Shown here one piece after another: positions 1-7,749 of a stretch of DNA of 64,000 nt. The notes below the pieces were generated by a model that saw nothing but the letters and a program-made list of their open reading frames with translations, did no database searches and was not told where the DNA came from. The position numbers were made by a program, and so were the translations under genes. The DNA is from SW132 sp038150125 (GTDB lineage: Bacteria; Bacteroidota; Rhodothermia; Balneolales; Balneolaceae): NCBI RefSeq assembly GCF_038150125.1, contig NZ_JBBVMF010000018.1:46153-110152 (forward strand), given 5' to 3'. The stretch's first letter is position 1, and each line of letters begins with the position of its first letter.

Positions 1-458
1 ACACCGGCGAAACGGAATATGATTGCGAGAGGAATAGCCGTGGCGAACAGACGAACACCATCTGCGAGCAGACGGGTGATTATAAATGTTGAGCTTGCCG
101 CTTTACGCATGCCGGTTCCAAATCGTTTCTCAAGAAACTGGTAGGCGGTTGTAAGCTCGCCCTGAACGTAGGCGGGCAGGAACCAGATAGCGACGATAAT
201 CCGTCCGATGATGTATCCAAAGGTGAGCTGAAGAAACGTGAGATTCCCTCCGTAAGCGACGGCAGGAATGCTAATAAATGTAAGGGTGCTCGTTTCTGTA
301 GCGACAACCGAAAAAAGTATAGCCCACCACGGCATATCGCGGCCGCCGAGGAAATAGTCGGTCGTGGAATTTTGGGACCCGGCCGACCATATACCAAAAA
401 CAGCAACAGCCACCAGGTAAATAACAATGATGATGCCGTCCAGTAGTGTAAAACCCAT
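1..458 (-). CDS. Sodium:solute symporter (SSS family), N-terminal part
   Basis: Runs off the left edge, so only about 152 N-terminal residues are visible. Reading from the ATG at 458 gives a first membrane helix (LLDGIIIVIYLVAVAVFG), then the SSS-type segment TTDYFLGGRDMPWW and the second helix with TETSTLTFISIPA. This arrangement is characteristic of Na+/solute symporters that import sugars, amino acids or organic acids across the inner membrane. The substrate cannot be told from the N-terminus. A longer open frame on the same strand (80-640) is out of frame with this protein and is a shadow. No partner gene is visible on this side. Confidence 0.85.
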   Translation of the reverse strand, partial: MGFTLLDGIIIVIYLVAVAVFGIWSAGSQNSTTDYFLGGRDMPWWAILFSVVATETSTLTFISIPAVAYGGNLTFLQLTFGYIIGRIIVAIWFLPAYVQGELTTAYQFLEKRFGTGMRKAASSTFIITRLLADGVRLFATAIPLAIIFRFAG

Positions 459-572
459 AGCTCACAATCAGTTTCCGAAACGGTAAAAGAAAACGAATTT
501 GGGGATCGATTCAAAGTAATCGCGAATAGGAATCGGTTCCTATTTTCAAGTGGGCTTATAGAAACATCTCTT

Positions 573-605
573 TTTTCACCGCAGAGGCGCAAAGGCGCTG
601 AGAAA
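573..605. repeat. Left arm of inverted repeat flanking GxxExxY gene
   Basis: A 33-nt sequence beginning TTTTCACCGCAGAGGCGC. It matches the reverse complement of 1071-1103 at 29 of 33 positions. It lies about 45 bp before the GxxExxY start codon. Runs of the type CACCGCAGAGnCGCAAAGGCGC are, from general knowledge, often seen around this gene family. Confidence 0.85.
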
Positions 606-648
606 TTAAATGTGTAAGGTGTGTACCTATTTTGGATCATACCATTAA

Positions 649-1047
649 ATGATAACTAAAATTGTCACTATGACTGAAAATGAAATAGGCACCATTGTGG
701 TAGACTCTTCATTTGAAATATATTCATATATCGCCCCGGGACTGCTTGAGTCCGCATACCAGAAATGTCTTGCACACGAATTGGGAAACCGTGGTATTAC
801 AGTTTTGGAAGAAGTAGATCTGCCACTTCGGTATAAAGGAATAAAACTTGAATGTGGATACAGGATTGATCTGCTGGCGAATAAAAAAGTAATTGTTGAG
901 GTAAAAACAGTTGACACGCTACTTGATATCCACAAGGCACAGCTTCTTACTTATCTGAAATTAACTGGCTGTAAACTGGGTTACCTTCTGAATTTTAAAT
1001 CCACCGGAATGAAATATGGAATTAAGCGAACGGTCAACAAACTCTGA
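649..1047 (+). CDS. GxxExxY family protein
   Basis: A 132-residue protein with the family signature GLLESAYQ (residues about 32-39), a short helical linker, and a C-terminal half (YRIDLLANKKVIVEVKTVD) with the D...ExK spacing of a PD-(D/E)xK-type fold. Members are small solo proteins of unproven function; the nuclease-like motif suggests nucleic acid binding or cleavage. The ATG at 649 is used, but an in-frame ATG at 670 (MTENEIG) is equally possible. The gene sits alone between convergent and divergent neighbours and is bracketed by near-identical inverted repeats at 573-605 and 1071-1103, which suggests it moves or is inherited as a small cassette. Confidence 0.85.
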   Translation: MITKIVTMTENEIGTIVVDSSFEIYSYIAPGLLESAYQKCLAHELGNRGITVLEEVDLPLRYKGIKLECGYRIDLLANKKVIVEVKTVDTLLDIHKAQLLTYLKLTGCKLGYLLNFKSTGMKYGIKRTVNKL

Positions 1048-1070
1048 TCTTTACGAGAATGTGACCCACT

Positions 1071-1103
1071 TTTCCCAGCGCCTTCGCAACTCTGCGGTGA
1101 AAA
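1071..1103. repeat. Right arm of inverted repeat flanking GxxExxY gene
   Basis: The reverse complement of this segment reads TTTTCACCGCAGAGTTGC and onward, and differs from the left arm (573-605) at only four positions. It starts about 24 bp after the GxxExxY stop and ends 11 bp before the rdgB stop, so it could also act as a hairpin between converging genes. Confidence 0.85.
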
Positions 1104-1113
1104 TCTCACGAAG

Positions 1114-1701
1114 CTATTTTAAATACCGTAAGAACTTTTGAATGGCTATTCCCCGATGGCTAATGCTGTTTTTCTCCTCGCTGCTGAGTTCAGCAAATGT
1201 TCGATTATATTCTTCCGGAACAAATACCGGGTCGTACCCGAATCCTTTCTCTCCCCTTTTTTCTGTAGTGATTGCCCCGCGACACACGCCTTCGAAAAGA
1301 TGTTCCTCACCCGACTGATCAATAAAAGCAATCACCGTACGAAACTGCGCGCTTCGGTCTGATTCTCCTTGTAATTCTTTGAGAAGTTTTTGTGTGTTCT
1401 CTTCATATGAGGCATTCTCACCTGCATATCGGGCAGAATAAACACCGGGGCTACCATCAAGTGCATCCACCTCAAGGCCGGTATCATCGGCAAGAGACGG
1501 CAATCCGGTTTCACGATACCAGTGTTTCGCTTTTTTCAGTGCATTACCCTGTAGATCGGGCTGATCTTCTTCAACATCTCCGGGATCGCTTATATCCAGT
1601 GTGGATTTAAGGTCGATATCGAGAGGCTGAAGTACCTCATTTAGTTCAGAAATTTTATGAGTATTACCAGAAGCCAGGAAAAGTATATCGGGGGTCTTCA
1701 T
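1114..1701 (-). CDS. rdgB: XTP/dITP diphosphatase (RdgB/HAM1)
   Basis: Hydrolyses dITP, XTP and ITP to monophosphates, clearing deaminated purines from the nucleotide pool. At 195 residues it has the normal family length. Visible hallmarks are SGNTHKISEL near the N-terminus (substrate loop), DDTGLEVDALDG-PGVYSARYAG in the middle, GFGYDPVF, and SHRGIAIQKF at the C-terminus. Its start lies 2 bp after the stop of the upstream sugar kinase gene, so the two are surely co-transcribed. A weak link is that both act on nucleoside-type substrates if the kinase is a nucleoside kinase. Confidence 0.95.
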   Translation of the reverse strand: MKTPDILFLASGNTHKISELNEVLQPLDIDLKSTLDISDPGDVEEDQPDLQGNALKKAKHWYRETGLPSLADDTGLEVDALDGSPGVYSARYAGENASYEENTQKLLKELQGESDRSAQFRTVIAFIDQSGEEHLFEGVCRGAITTEKRGEKGFGYDPVFVPEEYNRTFAELSSEEKNSISHRGIAIQKFLRYLK

Positions 1702-1703
1702 AG

Positions 1704-2621
1704 TTAGTCAATGTCCGGGATTACACTCAGACGCCTAAATTCCTTGTAGCGGCTATAAATAGCCTCTTCGGTCAGATTTTTGAGCCGCTCGGGACCAAAT
1801 TTTTCCACGCAAAAACTGGCCATTACCGATCCCATAATCACTGCGCGCCTCATATTTTCAGGAGCAAGGTCATTTGTATAGGCCAGCCATCCAAGCAGAC
1901 CGCCCATGAAAGTATCACCAGCACCAGTGGGATCAAAAATATCAATCACAGGGTATGCGGGTGCTGAAAAAATTTCGTCACCTGTAAACAGAAGTGCGCC
2001 ATGTTCACCCTTTTTAATGATGAGTGAGTCCGGCCCCATATCACGCACTTTGTTGGCCGCAATAATCAGATTGGGTTCGTTAGCCAGTTCGCGCGCTTCG
2101 GAATCGTTAATCACCAGGAGGTCGACTCCTTTCAACGTTTTCTTAAGCGCATCAGGTGTCCCCTCAATCCAGAAATTCATCGTATCCATCACCACAAGAT
2201 CAGGTTTATTAACCTGATGCAGAACTTTCTCCTGCAAGCTTGGCTCGATGTTGCCAAGGGCCACAAACCGTGCATCTTTGTAGGCATCTGGTATCACCGG
2301 GTCAAACCGTTCAAATACGTTAAGCTGTGTGTCGAGCGTATCGCGCATGTTCAGGTCGTGATGATATTTTCCCTTCCAGAAAAACGTATTGCCGCTGTCA
2401 TCAACCTGAAGGCCTTCCAGATCCACATTCTTACTTTTGAACAGGTTGATATCTTCATCTGCAAAATCTTTACCAACAACACCTACAAGGTTGATCTTGT
2501 CCGTAAAATAGGAGGAAGCCAGCGAGATGTATGTAGCTGAACCTCCCAGGATCCGATCCGTTTTCCCGAAAGGTGTTTCAATTCCATCGTATGCAACCGA
2601 TCCTACAACTAATAGTGACAT
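1704..2621 (-). CDS. PfkB family carbohydrate/nucleoside kinase
   Basis: A 305-residue ribokinase-fold kinase. The N-terminal PfkB signature is GGSATYISLASSYF (about residues 26-39), followed by VGVVGKDF, and the C-terminal signature DPTGAGDTFMGG (about 229-240) holds the catalytic Asp and anion hole. The sugar substrate cannot be assigned; adenosine-kinase-like and ribokinase-like members share these motifs. First gene of a two-gene unit with rdgB, separated by 2 bp. The stretch 2622-2826 before it is shared with the divergent guanine deaminase gene and must hold both promoters. Confidence 0.88.
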   Translation of the reverse strand: MSLLVVGSVAYDGIETPFGKTDRILGGSATYISLASSYFTDKINLVGVVGKDFADEDINLFKSKNVDLEGLQVDDSGNTFFWKGKYHHDLNMRDTLDTQLNVFERFDPVIPDAYKDARFVALGNIEPSLQEKVLHQVNKPDLVVMDTMNFWIEGTPDALKKTLKGVDLLVINDSEARELANEPNLIIAANKVRDMGPDSLIIKKGEHGALLFTGDEIFSAPAYPVIDIFDPTGAGDTFMGGLLGWLAYTNDLAPENMRRAVIMGSVMASFCVEKFGPERLKNLTEEAIYSRYKEFRRLSVIPDID

Positions 2622-2826
2622 GGTGTTTTCTTAAGTAATTTCGTTGATTTCTATTTTTATCCAGCGGCATAAAATAGGAATTATCCTCCATCTATGCGCA
2701 ATGCATCTCTATATTTCAGGCGATGAATTTGTTCCAAAGTGATCAAGATCGTTCCGGGAGTTGGTATTTCTATCTACATCAGATACTTTATCTCTGCTAA
2801 TTTATTCTTCTAAATGACTACAACTC

Positions 2827-3294
2827 ATGAACAAAGACTTTATGTACCGTGCCATCGAAATTGCGCACGAAGGGATGGATGCAAACCAAGGCGGGCCTTT
2901 TGGATGCGTTATTGTGAAAAACAATACTATTATTGGGGAAGGCAGCAATCGTGTTACCACATTAAATGATCCGACCGCCCACGCCGAAGTCGTTGCCATC
3001 CGCAATGCGTGTGAACATCTTGGCACCTTTCAGCTCACCGGGTGCGACATCTACACATCATGCGAGCCCTGCCCCATGTGCCTTGGCGCGATCTACTGGG
3101 CCCGGCCAAATCATGTTTATTATGCAGCTAACCGGGAGGATGCAGCAGATGCGGGGTTCGATGATTCGTTTATCTATCATGAAATACCCTTGCCGGTGGA
3201 GGAACGTACAATCCCTATGGAAAACATCGGCCGAAATGCAGCGGTCGATCTTTTTGAGGAATGGAAAAAGAAACCCGATAAAATTAAATATTAA
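2827..3294 (+). CDS. guaD: Guanine deaminase (Bacillus GuaD type)
   Basis: Converts guanine to xanthine and ammonia in the cytosol. The 155-residue sequence has the cytidine-deaminase fold zinc site: HAE with His52 and the proton-shuttling Glu54 (PTAHAEV), and PCPMC with Cys82 and Cys85. Long stretches resemble the B. subtilis enzyme, including GGPFG, LGAIYWARP and DAADAGFDDSFIY; this last element, with the C-terminal acidic/aromatic tail, separates guanine deaminases from TadA tRNA deaminases. Single gene, divergent from the kinase-rdgB pair, consistent with a purine-handling neighbourhood. Confidence 0.9.
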   Translation: MNKDFMYRAIEIAHEGMDANQGGPFGCVIVKNNTIIGEGSNRVTTLNDPTAHAEVVAIRNACEHLGTFQLTGCDIYTSCEPCPMCLGAIYWARPNHVYYAANREDAADAGFDDSFIYHEIPLPVEERTIPMENIGRNAAVDLFEEWKKKPDKIKY

Positions 3295-3340
3295 TCGTAA
3301 GAGGTTTATTTCCTCACCCCCTTTGTTCGAAAAAGATAAT

Positions 3341-3370
3341 AATGTCCACCTATCAAAAAGGGACATTTTA
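3341..3370 (+). terminator. Possible terminator after guaD
   Basis: AATGTCC (3341-3347) pairs with GGACATT (3361-3367) across a 13-nt loop, followed by an A/T-rich run. The stem is only 7 bp, so this is a weak candidate. Confidence 0.3.
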
Positions 3371-3532
3371 AAATAATCAAAAGCTTAAAGGCCCGGCATA
3401 AGATTAAAATCAATAGATCGTGGCTCTGCCTCTGCCAGATCATTCCCTGCCTGCATACCATTCAATATTAAAGAATGTTTGTAAACTGAAACAGGTTGTG
3501 CTAGAAACTAACGAACTCAAATAAACCATTAC

Positions 3533-4186
3533 ATGACGCCTGGTTCCACCACAGAAACCTTCCAGAACTGGTTAAAAAAAAGACTGCAAGATTCTCTGCC
3601 CGGGAAAAATGCTCACAATCGGATGCTGCCTGAACCCGCCGGTGACAGTCCTGAGATCCCGCAGGACTCTATCGACAGCTCGGGTCACCCGAGCGGAGTA
3701 CTGGTGCCTATCTTCCCGGATGACTCCGGAGATCCCAGCGTCATTTTAACCCTTCGTACAGACACTATTCGTCATGCAGGACAGATCAGCTTTCCCGGTG
3801 GCCGGTCCGATTCAGGAGAGACCATCATCGAGACTGCCCTGCGCGAAACCCGTGAAGAGATTGGAATTTCCGAATCTAAAATTGAGGTGGCAGGCACCCT
3901 CAGCCCGTTTTACCTTTACAGAACGCACAATCGAATAACCCCGGTAGTGGGTGTTCTTGAAGAAGAACCGGATATGAGGCGACATGAAGCCGAAGTGGCG
4001 GAGATCATTACGGTGAAACTGGATGTCCTTCTGAGCCAGAACTACCTTAAACGTGAAAAGTGGGAACTTGCGCAGTCCACTTATTGGGTGCCCTACTGGA
4101 ATTTTCATCGCGTACCTCTCTGGGGAGCCACCGCCATGATGATGAGCGAGTTGCTGGAGCTTTACCGGGAATTTTTAGAGGATTAG
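3533..4186 (+). CDS. CoA pyrophosphatase-type Nudix hydrolase
   Basis: A 217-residue hydrolase with the Nudix box GGRSDSGE-(x7)-ALRETREEIGI, preceded by LRTDTIRHAGQISFPGG, which matches the extra NuBx-like motif that marks CoA diphosphatases (NudL/PCD1). Expected reaction: CoA and derivatives to phosphopantetheine plus 3',5'-ADP. The first 60 residues form a proline/serine-rich lead that is not part of the fold. The ATG at 3533 is the only reasonable start. The gene stands alone and ends just before a strong hairpin (4189-4219). Confidence 0.85.
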   Translation: MTPGSTTETFQNWLKKRLQDSLPGKNAHNRMLPEPAGDSPEIPQDSIDSSGHPSGVLVPIFPDDSGDPSVILTLRTDTIRHAGQISFPGGRSDSGETIIETALRETREEIGISESKIEVAGTLSPFYLYRTHNRITPVVGVLEEEPDMRRHEAEVAEIITVKLDVLLSQNYLKREKWELAQSTYWVPYWNFHRVPLWGATAMMMSELLELYREFLED

Positions 4187-4188
4187 GC

Positions 4189-4219
4189 TTCACCGGATGA
4201 ATTCGCTTCATCCGGTGAA
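4189..4219. terminator. 13-bp perfect hairpin after Nudix gene
   Basis: TTCACCGGATGAA (4189-4201), loop TTCGC, then TTCATCCGGTGAA (4207-4219). It begins 2 nt after the Nudix stop and so probably ends the transcript, yet no U-tract follows. The arm core CATCCG-TGA is related to the 14-nt arms at 4633 and 54150. Confidence 0.6.
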
Positions 4220-4227
4220 TCGTTAGG

Positions 4228-4665
4228 GAGAGACCTGACAGCAATTCCGTGCCTTCTGCGGACTTCTGTCAGCGTCGGATCGATTCCCCAAAGACATAGC
4301 ATGTCTCTTCAATCCCATCACACAGAACTTTCTCTTGATGAAGTTTTGATTCTGATCGTTAAAAACCAAGAAACAGACATGCAATGTCTCTTCCTGTGCT
4401 ATTCAATACAGCAATGGAAGCTCCAGCACTTACCACAATTCAACGCTGACAGATCCGGTAGGTGTATCGCTGGGGGCGTCACCTTCGGCGGCCAGGTTGA
4501 TATCCAAGACCTGACAGCATTTCCGCGCTTTTTGCGGACTTCTGTCAGCGTCGGTGCACGGCTCCAAACCACGACCATCAACGCTGTCAGGACCTCCGGA
4601 CGCTGACAGGTTGAATGATCTGGTCTTTAACAACTCATCCGATGACGGGAAGTCATCGGATGAGT
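4228..4665. repeat. Structured noncoding repeat, copy A (left of AbrB-Doc)
   Basis: A gene-free stretch built of blocks that recur in the same order at 5411-5709: a CTGACAG...CTGTCAG hairpin with ATTCCGTGCC inside, an AGACAT-nnn-ATGTCT hairpin (4292-4306), CATCAC-CAGAACTTTCTC, a second AGACAT-nnn-ATGTCT hairpin (4375-4389), AACGCTGACAGATCCGGTAG, GTTGAT-CAAGACCT, and a terminal 14-bp hairpin (4633-4665). Copy A also carries a second CTGACAG hairpin unit (about 4510-4550) absent from copy B. No convincing ORF lies within it. Confidence 0.75.
4633..4665. repeat. 14-bp perfect hairpin, ACTCATCCGATGAC family
   Basis: ACTCATCCGATGAC (4633-4646), loop GGGAA, GTCATCGGATGAGT (4652-4665). The same 14-mer arms recur, in inverted order, at 54150-54163 and 54211-54224, and an imperfect version closes repeat copy B at 5676-5709. 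Confidence 0.8.
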
Positions 4666-4770
4666 GGCTCTACCAGATAATTCGTTCAGATATTAATCGC
4701 TTAGTTATACGTTGTAAATCAAGTGGAAATGTAATAACATTATTATAACATAAAACTTAATTCAGATCTC

Positions 4771-4992
4771 ATGGAAGGCAAAATAAGAAAAGTTGGAAAT
4801 AGTTTAGGAGTGATACTTCCGAAGCAATTGGTTGACGAACTTCATCTAAAAACAGGTGATAAAGTTACTATTGAACGAAAAGGATCCAACCTTGAAATTC
4901 GCCCTATTGATCCTGAGTTTGAGAATTGGGCTGAGGCATATAATGAGATTAATAAAGACTATAAAGATGTGCTGAAAGCCCTGGCGAAGTGA
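4771..4992 (+). CDS. AbrB/MazE-type antitoxin paired with Doc
   Basis: A 73-residue protein. The N-terminal half (GKIRKVGNSLGVILPKQLVDEL) is a swapped-hairpin AbrB/MazE DNA-binding domain; the C-terminal half (PEFENWAEAYNEINKDYKDV) is acidic and probably disordered until it binds the toxin. It should neutralise the downstream Doc protein and repress the operon. The stop overlaps the toxin start by 4 bp (GTGA), the usual coupling of toxin-antitoxin pairs. An AbrB-fold antitoxin replaces the Phd fold of classical Phd-Doc. Confidence 0.9.
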   Translation: MEGKIRKVGNSLGVILPKQLVDELHLKTGDKVTIERKGSNLEIRPIDPEFENWAEAYNEINKDYKDVLKALAK

Positions 4993-5375
4993 TCCGGTTT
5001 TTGAAAAAAGATATTGTCCTTGCCTTTCACAAAGATCAGCTCAAACAGTATGGAGGAAAGGAGGGAGTTCGTGACGAATCGCTTCTTGAGTCGGCACTTG
5101 CACAGCCGGAGGCAAGTTTTGGCGGAGATTATGTTCACAGAGATATTTTCCATATGTCAGCAGCCTATGGTTTTCATATCTGTCAAAATCATCCGTTTTT
5201 CGATGGGAATAAACGAACGGCTTTAATCGCCATGTATACATTTTTATTTGTGAACGGGTATCGTGTTGTGGCGGATAAGAAAAGCCTCTTCGCAGTCGTA
5301 ATGGATCTTGCCAACGGAAAAGTTACTAAAGATGAGCTTTCAAAATACCTGGAAACACATTCTGACAAAAGATGA
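4989..5375 (+). CDS. doc: Doc-family (Fic-fold) toxin
   Basis: A 128-residue death-on-curing protein. The Fic-fold signature HPFFDGNKRTALIAM (about residues 66-80) has the catalytic His and the NKR phosphate-binding loop; Doc kinases phosphorylate EF-Tu and arrest translation. The classical motif is HxFxDANKR; here Gly replaces Ala (DGNKR), which is closer to AMP-transferring Fic proteins, so the exact activity (phosphorylation versus AMPylation) is open. Translation begins at a GTG overlapping the antitoxin stop. The pair lies between two copies of a structured repeat (4228-4665 and 5411-5709). Confidence 0.9.
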   Translation: MIRFLKKDIVLAFHKDQLKQYGGKEGVRDESLLESALAQPEASFGGDYVHRDIFHMSAAYGFHICQNHPFFDGNKRTALIAMYTFLFVNGYRVVADKKSLFAVVMDLANGKVTKDELSKYLETHSDKR

Positions 5376-5410
5376 GTTACATCAAACTGGCTTCTGATCT
5401 ATAGATGATT

Positions 5411-5709
5411 ATCAAAATCTGACTAACATTCCGTGCCTTTTACGGTTTCTGTCAGTGTCGGAGTGTTTTACCAAAAGACATGTCATGTCTGTTCAACCTC
5501 ATCACGCAGAACTTTCTCCTGGCCTGTTTCGCTTTTGATCACTAAAAAAGCAAGAGCCAGACATGCTATGTCTTTCCCTGCACACGAATCCTATTGTTTC
5601 AACGCTGACAGATCCGGTAGGTGTGCCGCAGGTGCGGCATCTATGGCGGTCAGGTTGATGATCAAGACCTTATCGACTCATCCGATGACGGGAAATCAGC
5701 GGATGAGGT
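5411..5709. repeat. Structured noncoding repeat, copy B (right of AbrB-Doc)
   Basis: Direct-orientation partner of 4228-4665. The ordered blocks are: CTGAC...ATTCCGTGCC...CTGTCAG (about 5418-5457), AGACAT-GTC-ATGTCT (5476-5490), CATCAC-CAGAACTTTCTC, AGACAT-GCT-ATGTCT (5559-5573), AACGCTGACAGATCCGGTAG, GTTGAT-CAAGACCT and a final imperfect ACTCATCCGATGAC hairpin. It ends within a few bases of the stop codon of the oxidase gene on the other strand. Copies differ by many substitutions, so the duplication is not recent. Confidence 0.75.
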
Positions 5710-5712
5710 TCG

Positions 5713-6810
5713 TCAACCAATCCTCTCCACAACTCCCTTCGCCACCTCCATGCCAATGGCAATGCCCATGCCGCTCAGTCCTGCAGCAACCCATGTGTTT
5801 GGGCTGATCTGTTTGATGATCGGCTCTTTATTTTCGGTCATTCCCATAATGCCGCTCCACTCCTGTTCAATTTCCCAGTCGGCGGGAAGTTTTAGCGTTT
5901 TATTTACAAAACGAATTAAATGATTTTTGATGACTTGATTCACGCCAAATTCATCAGTCTCCTCGTCATCTTTTGCCACGTTTCGTGCGCCGCCAATCAG
6001 CAATCGATTTTCAACGTCTCTAAAATAGATATAGCCCTCATCATAATGGAACGTTCCGCGCCATTTTAGGTCTTCAATGTTTTGTGTGACAAACACGTAT
6101 CCCCGCGCCGGATTTATGGGCAGATTAACCAGGTTTTTCGTGAATCCATTTGTGGCAAGTACTATTTTTACAGGTTGAATCTGTGTGTCATTTTCAAGTG
6201 TCACCACCCCATTTTCAACTGAATCAATTCTACAGTTCCAGCGGGTTTCCACGTAAAGTTTAGCAATACGCCTGTGCAGCTGCCTCATCAGCCGCCCGCT
6301 GTTGATCGCACCTTCCACCCTGTTAAAGATGGCCGGGGATCCTTCAAACTCAGTCGCTTTATAGACATTTCCAATACCGATCCGCTCTTGGAGCTGACGA
6401 TTGATCTCCGGGATCCGCTCTCTGCACTCCTCAAAAATCTTTTCATCTGTAAAAATCTCATAACCGCCCGTATGTTCGTAACCGATCGACTCCTGCCCCA
6501 TTGTCTCCTTCAGCAAATTAAGTCCGTTCCATCGACGCTTAATTCGGCCAAACACCACATCCTCACCGGCAGTTTTCATATCGGCCAGGTGTTCCGATAT
6601 CGACCCGATGCATGCAAATCCGGCGTTTCGGGTGCTGGCACCTTCAGGCATCATGCCTCTGTCGACTATAACAACACTGCAATCCGGATATTTTTCCTTA
6701 TAAAAGAGAGCGGTGGACGCACCGACTATTCCCCCACCCACAATCAGCAGATCAGGCGGCTGAAGCCACTCGGTTGTTTCCCAGTATGAATGTGTTTGCG
6801 GTGAGTTCAT
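5713..6810 (-). CDS. FAD-dependent DAO-family oxidoreductase
   Basis: A 365-residue flavoprotein of the glycine/D-amino-acid oxidase superfamily. The Rossmann FAD motif is LLIVGGGIVGASTALFY (about residues 21-37), followed by ASTRNAGFACIGS, the substrate/FAD loop typical of DadA/ThiO/PuuB-like enzymes. The C-terminal WSGIMGMTENKEPII and AAGLSGMGIAIGMEVAKG complete the FAD site. It probably oxidises an amine or imino acid in the cytosol; the substrate is unknown. The start overlaps the stop of the cupin gene by 4 bp (ATGA), so the two are translationally coupled. Confidence 0.85.
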   Translation of the reverse strand: MNSPQTHSYWETTEWLQPPDLLIVGGGIVGASTALFYKEKYPDCSVVIVDRGMMPEGASTRNAGFACIGSISEHLADMKTAGEDVVFGRIKRRWNGLNLLKETMGQESIGYEHTGGYEIFTDEKIFEECRERIPEINRQLQERIGIGNVYKATEFEGSPAIFNRVEGAINSGRLMRQLHRRIAKLYVETRWNCRIDSVENGVVTLENDTQIQPVKIVLATNGFTKNLVNLPINPARGYVFVTQNIEDLKWRGTFHYDEGYIYFRDVENRLLIGGARNVAKDDEETDEFGVNQVIKNHLIRFVNKTLKLPADWEIEQEWSGIMGMTENKEPIIKQISPNTWVAAGLSGMGIAIGMEVAKGVVERIG

Positions 6811-7196
6811 CTGGCCAAATTCTCAATAAAATTTGCCACATTCTCTTCATTCTCATCAGGTGCCCACGCAGCAAATTTCTTATCCGTTTCAGCGTTATAC
6901 GGTCCTTTCTTGCACTCGAAGATGATCGTGTCGGATTCCAACACGAGGAACGAATGCCAGGTGCCCGGCTCAATGTCAATCACATCGGGGATACTACTCG
7001 AAGTTAAAGTCTGATCGGTAATGACGTCTCCGGCTCCATCAAACGTGAAAAAACGGATGGCGCCCTGCAGCAGAATTATCGACTCGGTTGCGTGCGGCAT
7101 CGGGTGTTTATGCGGACGGACATACGTTCCGGGCTGCAGGAAATTGATCAGCCGCTGTACGTCTGCCGCCTGCTGCCGGTGAATGGGTAAAATCAT
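6807..7196 (-). CDS. WbuC-type cupin, lacking its usual N-terminus
   Basis: A 129-residue cupin with the metal-binding row RPHKHPMPHATESIIL, FFTFD, and the second cupin motif GTWHSFLVLE. WbuC proteins are small cupins found near surface-sugar or oxidoreductase genes; their function is poorly known. The reading frame begins at an ATG in MILPIHR, whereas intact WbuC proteins have an upstream helix plus an Arg-rich SPRKR-like segment. That helix is encoded just upstream in another frame (7193-7300), so this is either a re-started shorter protein or the larger part of a broken gene. No ribosome binding site is evident before 7196. Confidence 0.7.
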   Translation of the reverse strand: MILPIHRQQAADVQRLINFLQPGTYVRPHKHPMPHATESIILLQGAIRFFTFDGAGDVITDQTLTSSSIPDVIDIEPGTWHSFLVLESDTIIFECKKGPYNAETDKKFAAWAPDENEENVANFIENLAR

Positions 7197-7300
7197 GCGT
7201 TTTCGATCACTTTTGCGGAAGCATCAAGACCTTTTTTGATCTGATCTTCAGAAAGATGAAATAAATCGCCGGAAGGATTTTGAAAAGCTGTTTTAGTCAT
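7193..7300 (-). pseudogene. Detached N-terminal fragment of WbuC-type cupin
   Basis: A 35-codon frame (MTKTAFQNPSGDLFHLSEDQ..., ending SAKVIENA) that stops with TGA overlapping the downstream ATG (ATGA). It looks like the N-terminal helix of WbuC proteins, missing the link RxSPRKR to MILPIHR. The junction GAAAACGC-ATG fits an out-of-frame deletion between two short AAAACGC-like repeats, as an AAACGC would be expected to encode the KR before MILP. The fragment could also be translated and coupled to the cupin. Confidence 0.55.
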
Positions 7301-7749
7301 CGAGTGTTGGATTTTACCAATCAAATTGTGGTTCTACCGTAAGTTTATGGGTACATGTCTTAATCCTATGCAAAGTCTCTTTAAGCCAGGAGTCATTCAG
7401 AAGATTAAACAAGTCATTTGATAGAACAAAACATGTTGCTATTGCATATTCTTCACAAAACGGAAAACTACCGTTTTATTCAGAATGACAATGATTCGAC
7501 TGGGGTATCGGGCGGCTTGACGCCAAGGCGATAATGAATGCGACGAATGAGTCCACGCCGCCCAGGTGCTAACCAATGAGCGCGTCATCCTGATCGAGCC
7601 ATTGTAGTTGATGGCGAAGAGAAGGATCTGTAAAAGCAATTCCTATAATTTTGGAAAATTTTGAGCATGTTCTGAGCGATTGTTTACATATTTTGCCATC
7701 AACCCACAAACTTACGATACAACCCAATTTCTTTAAGATCAGGCAACTA
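7301..7749. other. Gene-free stretch with repeat-like segment
   Basis: No credible gene. AACGGAAAACTACCGTT (about 7458-7474) is a small hairpin, and 7480-7632 looks like a degenerate dispersed repeat: ATTCAGAATGACAATGATTCG at one end and GTCATCCTGATCGAGCC...GAAGGATCTG at the other. A 15-nt piece, GAGCCATTGTAGTTG, recurs near the right edge of the window (about 63956-63970). The 66-codon frame on the minus strand here has no domain and reads through the repeat. Confidence 0.45.

Noticed and set aside
80..640. 186-codon minus-strand frame at the left edge
   Set aside because: It overlaps the symporter out of frame, lacks membrane-helix logic, and the correct frame from 458 gives clear SSS motifs.
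7439..7639. 66-codon minus-strand frame
   Set aside because: It runs through a dispersed-repeat segment and has no domain or ribosome-binding site.
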